A DNA stretch of 64,000 nt from Trichosphaerium sp. ATCC 40318 (Eukaryota; Discosea; Flabellinia; Trichosidae), in assembly GCA_038496445.1 (NCBI GenBank), contig JALMLS010000471.1, positions 124,001 to 188,000 of the forward strand. The letters run 5' to 3'. This document shows, piece by piece, positions 58,928-64,000 of this stretch (position 1 is its first letter; every line of letters starts with the position of its first letter). Position numbers and translations under genes: made by a program. Under the pieces are notes generated by a model that searched no databases, had not been told where the DNA came from, and saw only the letters and a list, made by a program, of their open reading frames with translations.

Positions 58928-59217
58928 AACATAAATTTGTAGCAGATGCTATTAAACGGGTTCTTGTTAGATTGAATGGTCATATATGCGATTAAGATGC
59001 TGTGTACCGGGGTTTGCAGTCTTTAAACTGTGTTGTCTATTTTTGACGCCTGGTATTACTTACTATTTGTACTAGCACCTCTTTGTTTTCAAGTTTCTGG
59101 TACATTCGTATTCTCTGTGAACAATGTGACTTGCCATCCAGACATTACCTGGCACAACACTTGACATTTTCAAATGTTGAAGTTGTTCTTTGACATGTAG
59201 AATGTCAAGTAAGTATT
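58928..59217. other. Possible exons, not assigned
   Basis: Minus-strand reading at about 59217-59150 (ILHVKEQLQHLKMSSVVPG) looks coding and ends at a GTAATG donor; it could belong to the gene at 58333. Nothing else seen. Confidence 0.3.
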
Positions 59218-59791
59218 AATCTAGTGCTAGCATTAGTATTTACCCTGTGTAAACAACATAACACCATCTTGTTGTCATATTGCAGTGTCTAAGAGAGGTA
59301 CTGTAAAAAAATTATATCCTGTCTCTGGGTACACCTCAAGGTTTGAAATATCGTCTCTAAAAGAACAATTGGGCAATGTGAACTCTAAATCATTACTTAG
59401 TAATTATATTTGTAACGTGAAAGGTAGGTAATGTTTCAACAAAAAACCAAAGTAAGTGCCATCTAGTTGTCAATCTATTTTGTTTTCGTTTAGTATCAAT
59501 CACATGAATCTAGTGCTATGGTTAGCGCTCATTTTCGTCCCTGTAGAGACTACAAACACCAAATACTAACAATTTTCTGAACAGGCAAACTAAGCACAAG
59601 CTTATTAGAAGAACCGGCACTTTGAGCTTCTCAGAGGTAGCAGTAGTAAATCAACTTCCCAAAACCCACAAGACCCGCCTTATGACTAAGAAAGAAGGCA
59701 AGAAAGAGGTGGAGGAAGAAGAAAATGATGTAGTGGTAGACGAAGGCGTATTTCTACGGGCATTTATTACCAACCCTATATCCATCTAATA
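59218..59791 (+). CDS. Small basic/acidic hypothetical protein
   Basis: An exon at about 59286-59426 reads SKRGTVKKLYPVSGYTSRFE, then SSLKEQLGNVNSKSLLSNYI. A last exon at about 59586-59790 reads HKLIRRTGTLSFSEVAVVNQ, THKTRLMTKKEGKKEVEEEE and ends AFITNPISI. The exon before 59286 ends in ...CAA at a GTAAGT donor, so the ATG could be split across the splice (A|TG). The phase between the two coding exons is not fully consistent, so the model is tentative. No family recognised. Confidence 0.3.
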
Positions 59792-60909
59792 GCGCACCCA
59801 CTTATTTTTAGGTTTTTTGCTTATTTCGTGCTAGTGTTACAGTTACCCTTGTGTATTATCCCCACCCCTATCTCCCTTGCTCAACCTTGTTGTTATGTAC
59901 TAATGTTGTGTTGTCCTACAGTACACAAACTCAGAACAATCGTTTATCAGCAAGGAAAGGGCATCTACAAGTACATGTTAACCAACTGCAATCTCAATCT
60001 CGGATGGACAATTATACGCCCCAACTCAAACTCCAACCCCAACTCTAACGTGTTTGAAATAGAGCACAGATTGCAACTGGTAGTGGCGATATGTTATTAT
60101 ACCTTTGACATGCTGCACTATTTGAGTAGTGGAAAACAAGTAACTCTCCTGGTACATGAAGGAGCACATACGCATGTATGCTTTGCACTAAATCATCAAT
60201 TGGGTTTTAGCTACTTGTATTTGACACTTAGGTGTAACAGACTAACGAGATACTAAAGTTGATGTGTCTAGTTCTACTTCTCTACTTCCAAACAAATATG
60301 GCCAAGTCTGTGCTTTGGCAACCCAAATCCAATAGTAAATAAGGCACATGCTTGTTATTCATGACTCCCTTTAGAACCAACAATAATACTACAAGCATTG
60401 TCTATTCCTGGAATTATCTCATTTTGGATAGTAAATGCAACTCGTATGGAAGCACAGCATATACCACATTGTTTACAATATGCAACTGTACATTGTTTTA
60501 TTTTACCTTTTTTAAGCAACCACAGAGGCACCTTACAATTGAGGCTTAACTCAAAGCAAAGCTTCCAAAGCCAAACGGCAATACCCCCAAAAATTTTAAG
60601 TTTTCCAAAGAGATTCAAAAGCAACTCTTGGGCACGCTAACCTGTCTACACGTTCTTTTTTGAGTTTAGTGAGTAGCCGGTATTTCTTAAAGGGTTTTTT
60701 GAGTTTGCCAGGTAAGTAGCAAGACACCTCTACACGAGAGATTAAGTTAAAATGTTTTTGCATTTTTATAAAAAAGGCTAACATCCATGCCCATTTGGAT
60801 GCATATTTTTTGCATTTTCGCCACTGCTAGAAACAGCACAGTAGCACTATAAAAGAACAACAGAGATGATTCCAGAAGCTTTTAATTAATAACAGTGAGT
60901 TTGGCTTAT
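59792..60909. other. No firm gene
   Basis: A 142-codon plus-strand frame (59828-60256) includes PNSNSNPNSN low complexity and has no other coding sign. Minus-strand frames at 60355-60624 and 60596-60784 (KLKKPFKKYRLLTKLKKERV) overlap and could be exons of one small gene, but no consistent splice was found. Confidence 0.35.
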
Positions 60910-61478
60910 TCAGCGTATTTCCATATCATTGTCAAAATTATCTACGCCACACGTTAGGTCTAATACTTGAATGTATTCCTTACCTCTAGCTTCGTTTTGC
61001 TGCGATGCCTGGAATTGTTCTATAATATCTGCAATTGCGTGGTTACCGAAGGAACGAGCTACCATTCGTGGAGTCTTATTTTTGTTGTTTAACAAAAACT
61101 TGGTTTTTCCTGTTTTTTTATGTAAGACCGTAGACAACTAAATGAACTCTGTCATACCTTCTTTCAACAAACAAAGAACAATGTTTTTGTGGCCAATTCT
61201 AGCAGCTAAGTGTAGCGGTGTTTCCCCTTGTAGGTTTTGGGCGTTTATATCTAATCCAAGTCTCACAAGTTCCTCAACAGAGCGTTCTTTCCCTTTGTAA
61301 ACAGCGAAGTGCAGTAGTGTTTTAACCCCTATTTTTCGAATTAAACTAAAAGGGGGTAATGAACCCAACGTACGACTATCGGTATGGAGCTCAAGGTCTT
61401 CTCGGGGGTTCGATTCAACAATTTGCTTGATCTGTTGTAGATTTTCATTGGGTATTGCCTCATTTGCATCTTTCGCAT
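60910..61478 (-). pseudogene. Ankyrin-repeat gene (copy B), shortened and frame-broken
   Basis: Copy of 52241-52977. One A is missing from the run after the start (ATGCGAAAG instead of ATGCGAAAAG), which puts exon 1 out of frame. The ankyrin exon is intact (TLLHFAVYKGKERSVEELVR, NLQGETPLHLAARIGHKNIV). The last exon ends early at FDNDMEIR instead of continuing through FENPSYS to KNH. If the missing A is an assembly error, a shorter protein without the C-terminal tail would be made. Confidence 0.6.
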
Positions 61479-61723
61479 AGTTAATAGAAAGTATTGGCTG
61501 TTGTTGTACCCAGGTGCTTAAAGCTCATATTGCTTGCGTGATGGTATAGTTAAAACAACTTTAAGGCAAGCCGTTCAAGAATTTTCGAACAGTGTATGTG
61601 AACCTGTTCGAAAATATGTGATCCTGTTCGAAACGGTTCAAAAATGTGTGTGAAAACGGTTCGCACATGTTCGAAAAAAATTACTTTTGTTAAACGTTCG
61701 CATCAAACGTACAACACGTTGTA

Positions 61724-63271
61724 ATGGCCTTTAAATATGGAGCTTTTGATCGATATGCAACCGCCAACGAGGGTAGCGACGCATTAGAAATAAGCACAAA
61801 TTTTGCTGGCGACCGCTTGAACCCAAACACTCACAGTTGGGATAGATATCAAATCACGTGCGTATATTAATAGTATTGTAAAATTAACATGTGGTTATGC
61901 GAAAAGTGGTGCAGGTCCAAAGGCTACACAGTATAGAACCTTGAATCTTTTTGATGCAAATGATAAAGTGGCTAAGAGGGAATTGGAGATCCTTAGACAA
62001 GAGATGTCGAAAATGCACGGTTATGAACAATACAATCTTGTAGAAGCAACTCTTGTTTGCAACGATACCTTAAATGAAAACTTTGGAAGATTCAACAGCC
62101 AATTGAAAGAGAGGCAAAGGTACCTGAAAGTTTATTGCTAATATAAACTAACTAAACATGACAGAGAGGAACCAAAGCTGTTCTGCAAACACCATTGGGA
62201 GAAAAACGATTATAATAGTACAGTTTACGAAAAGTTTGAAGCCGTCCTGAAACAAAATAGTACTGATACCTATGACAGTTCTAATAACGTAATATTATGT
62301 AATTCACAGAGTATTAATATGGTTTTAGCTACCTATCGCATTGATGGCCCATGGAACATCAGAAAAAGCAGCGTACAGTATTGCAAAACTTGGTTTTGCA
62401 GCTTTGTGGACAGAAGATGCTGGTTATTATGGTCAAGGCATCTACTTCACAGTACGCACAAAACAATATGGCATCCTATTCACTTTGTATTTTCCACTGT
62501 AGCGGAGTATAAAGTATGCCTGTTCATATGACCATCCAAGAACCAAATACAAAACACTTATTTTGAGTCTTGTCACTCCTGGCAATGTTTATCCTGTACA
62601 TAAGTAACAATTATATCTTTGTATTAATGATCACAAAGGTAAAGCCAGACGACAATTTGTACGGAAAGCCAATAAAACCAGGCTATCAGAGTCATTATGC
62701 ATTGGTAGATAGGAAAGGCATACCTATCACAGAAGATAAAGTCACAGGAGCTGTATACGATGAGCTTGTTGTTGCACAAGGTACACTCAATGAAATTGTA
62801 TCACCTAAACATTTTGTCATCAGATGCTCAAGCTGTCCCTCGCTATATCATCAAACTTGCACCAAAACCGTTCAAGCGTAAAAAAACAAAAAAGACAAAG
62901 AAAAGGAAACAAACTAAAAAAGATCAAGCACCAGAAACGGCTAGCACAAGTTCAGATGATCTCTCTGATATTGAAGCTGACGATTTTAGTACTAAGCGGT
63001 ACAACATTAATTTCATTCTTTTGTCAGAACTTATATCGCTACTAGACAAATGTGGGATTCTCATGTGTATTCAGCTGATGAGGAACAATCGAGAGACAAT
63101 GCCACTCTTGCAATAGTGCAAGAATCAAACCATGAAGTTGAGAAACTAAAGAAGAGCAATGGAAAATTAAAAGAATACATTATGAACTTATCAAAAACTG
63201 TCACTATCCTACAAGAGAGTAATGCCACGCTACTTGCCAAAATAGCGCACCTTGAAAGTATGGTCAAGTAG
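61724..63271 (+). CDS. PARP domain protein without ankyrin repeats (copy B)
   Basis: Start at 61724 (MAFKYGAFDRYATANEGSDA). A helical exon (TLNLFDANDKVAKRELEILR) follows, then the catalytic domain: LMAHGTSEKAAYSIAKLGFA (His), DAGYYGQGIYFT (Tyr), KTLILSLVTPGNVYPVHK, GYQSHYALVDRKGIPITEDK, YDELVVAQ (Glu) and AVPRYIIKLAPK. A short basic and acidic linker, a 29-nt intron (GTACAA...TTGTCAG) and a coiled coil follow (LAIVQESNHEVEKLKKSNGK, LQESNATLLAKIAHLESMVK). The H-Y-E triad is kept. Compared with copy A the ankyrin part is absent and the first junction (61855-61919) is one base out of phase with the acceptor used in A, so the N-terminal splice is uncertain. Confidence 0.7.
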
Positions 63272-64000
63272 CTTCAATGTAGGCAACTCCAATCAATAAT
63301 AAACTAGTTAGAAATGCAAAAATTCTAGTTCCTCTTACCGCCCTTATTTCTAGGATCCTAACTAGAGTGAGTATGATAACACATAAAAAAGATTTTAAAA
63401 TGATAATAAAATACTGTTTGTGAAGTAAAATTGGTTGAACGGGCAGCACAGTTTTTGCACAAAGTTTACAATTTGTCAAAATTGTAGAAATTCGCAAATT
63501 TGCTACTTTTACTGCATATTATGGAATCTTTACAATGCTATTTCTCATCAATGCAATCATTGTTGTACTATTGATAGTGCCTCATAATATAAAATATACT
63601 ATAAAGTACTGTGAAGTAGTGAGAAATTATTTCGTTAATGCAGTGGTGAGAAAAGGTATTGCCAGTGCTGCCAATTTATTTTTTACCTTGTAATTTTAGG
63701 TATTTTCGCAAATTCTCTAATTTTAGGCAATTAGACAACCTCTCGTTCTCCTATTCCTACTCATTCATATTAAGAAACCTTACACAATTGAGAGGAAGAC
63801 TACAACGTCTAGTGGCTCTAGCGCAGCCCTTGATGTTGTTGTTTACTAGCCAACAAGAACATACAAGTTTAAGTGCATTACATGATAAAATTTTTAAATC
63901 CTCGTAATTGGAATTTCAGTATTTAGGGTGGGTTTGTGGGTTTCGTTTGATTCGCTGCTCGCCATCGTTAATCGTGTGTTACAATTCTATTTGTTTCAGA
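63272..64000 (+). other. 3' flank of copy B and unassigned open stretches
   Basis: To about 63365 the DNA matches the 3' flank of copy A (58145-58235). Beyond that, a plus-strand open stretch at about 63440-63655 includes a hydrophobic helix (YGIFTMLFLINAIIVVLLIV) before a GTATTG donor. The opposite strand is also open and hydrophobic there, so I cannot decide. The gene, if real, leaves the window. Confidence 0.3.

Noticed and set aside
59828-60256. 142-codon plus-strand open frame
   Set aside because: Low-complexity Asn/Ser/Pro run, no splice or homology sign; probably chance.
1-64000. CRISPR arrays, bacterial operons, ribosome-binding sites, rRNA
   Set aside because: Intron-rich eukaryotic sequence; no regularly spaced direct-repeat/spacer array and no rRNA-like conserved blocks seen.

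Overview
The window is nuclear DNA of a eukaryote with compact, intron-rich, AT-rich genes. Most introns are about 45-100 nt, many start GTACGT, and some appear to be only 25-29 nt. The gene content (GABA-B-like class C GPCRs, a NOMO-type ER protein, a DH-PH RhoGEF, an arylsulfatase B-like enzyme, a FLYWCH/MULE transposase and ankyrin-PARP proteins) fits an early-branching animal such as a sponge, or a close holozoan relative. This placement is inference from families, not from a marker gene.

Layout. 1-5400: two tandem class C GPCRs, the first cut by the window edge. 6061-9621: two small genes, a four-exon conserved gene and a decayed F-box/LRR gene. 10136-14526: a single-pass membrane protein, a possible ubiquitin-like gene and a one-exon F-box gene. 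15001-19958 (minus): a RhoGEF and a probable organellar protein. 20118-25594: NOMO. 26038-28083 (minus): MULE transposase. 28908-30039: a broken unknown gene. 31742-34128 (minus): sulfatase. 34139-40892: F-box country, with four more F-box genes in different states of decay and a perfect 138-bp direct repeat shared with the sulfatase promoter. 41574-47105 (minus): three tandem paralogues of a family I do not recognise. 48287-52224: a Cys-containing gene split by a LINE retrotransposon with an 18-bp target-site duplication, then a probable secreted protein. 52241-63365: a divergent ankyrin-gene/PARP-gene pair present twice, with a tandemly repeated shared promoter and ankyrin exons that duplicated together with their introns.

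Themes. (1) Local duplication followed by decay: GPCRs, F-box/LRR genes, the three-copy family, the Cys-containing gene, and the ankyrin/PARP pair. (2) The palindrome CACGTG occurs about 57 times by eye where about 7 are expected from base composition, mostly outside exons, and it sits in intron 1 of all three members of the unknown family. (3) The ankyrin/PARP locus looks like a fast-evolving sensing system: an unknown N-terminal region, ankyrin repeats and an ADP-ribosyltransferase domain with an H-Y-E triad, encoded back to back with a separate ankyrin protein from one promoter.

Gene models were built by hand from reading frames and splice signals. Exon borders given explicitly are phase-checked; others are approximate. 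Several single-base frame breaks could be real or assembly errors.
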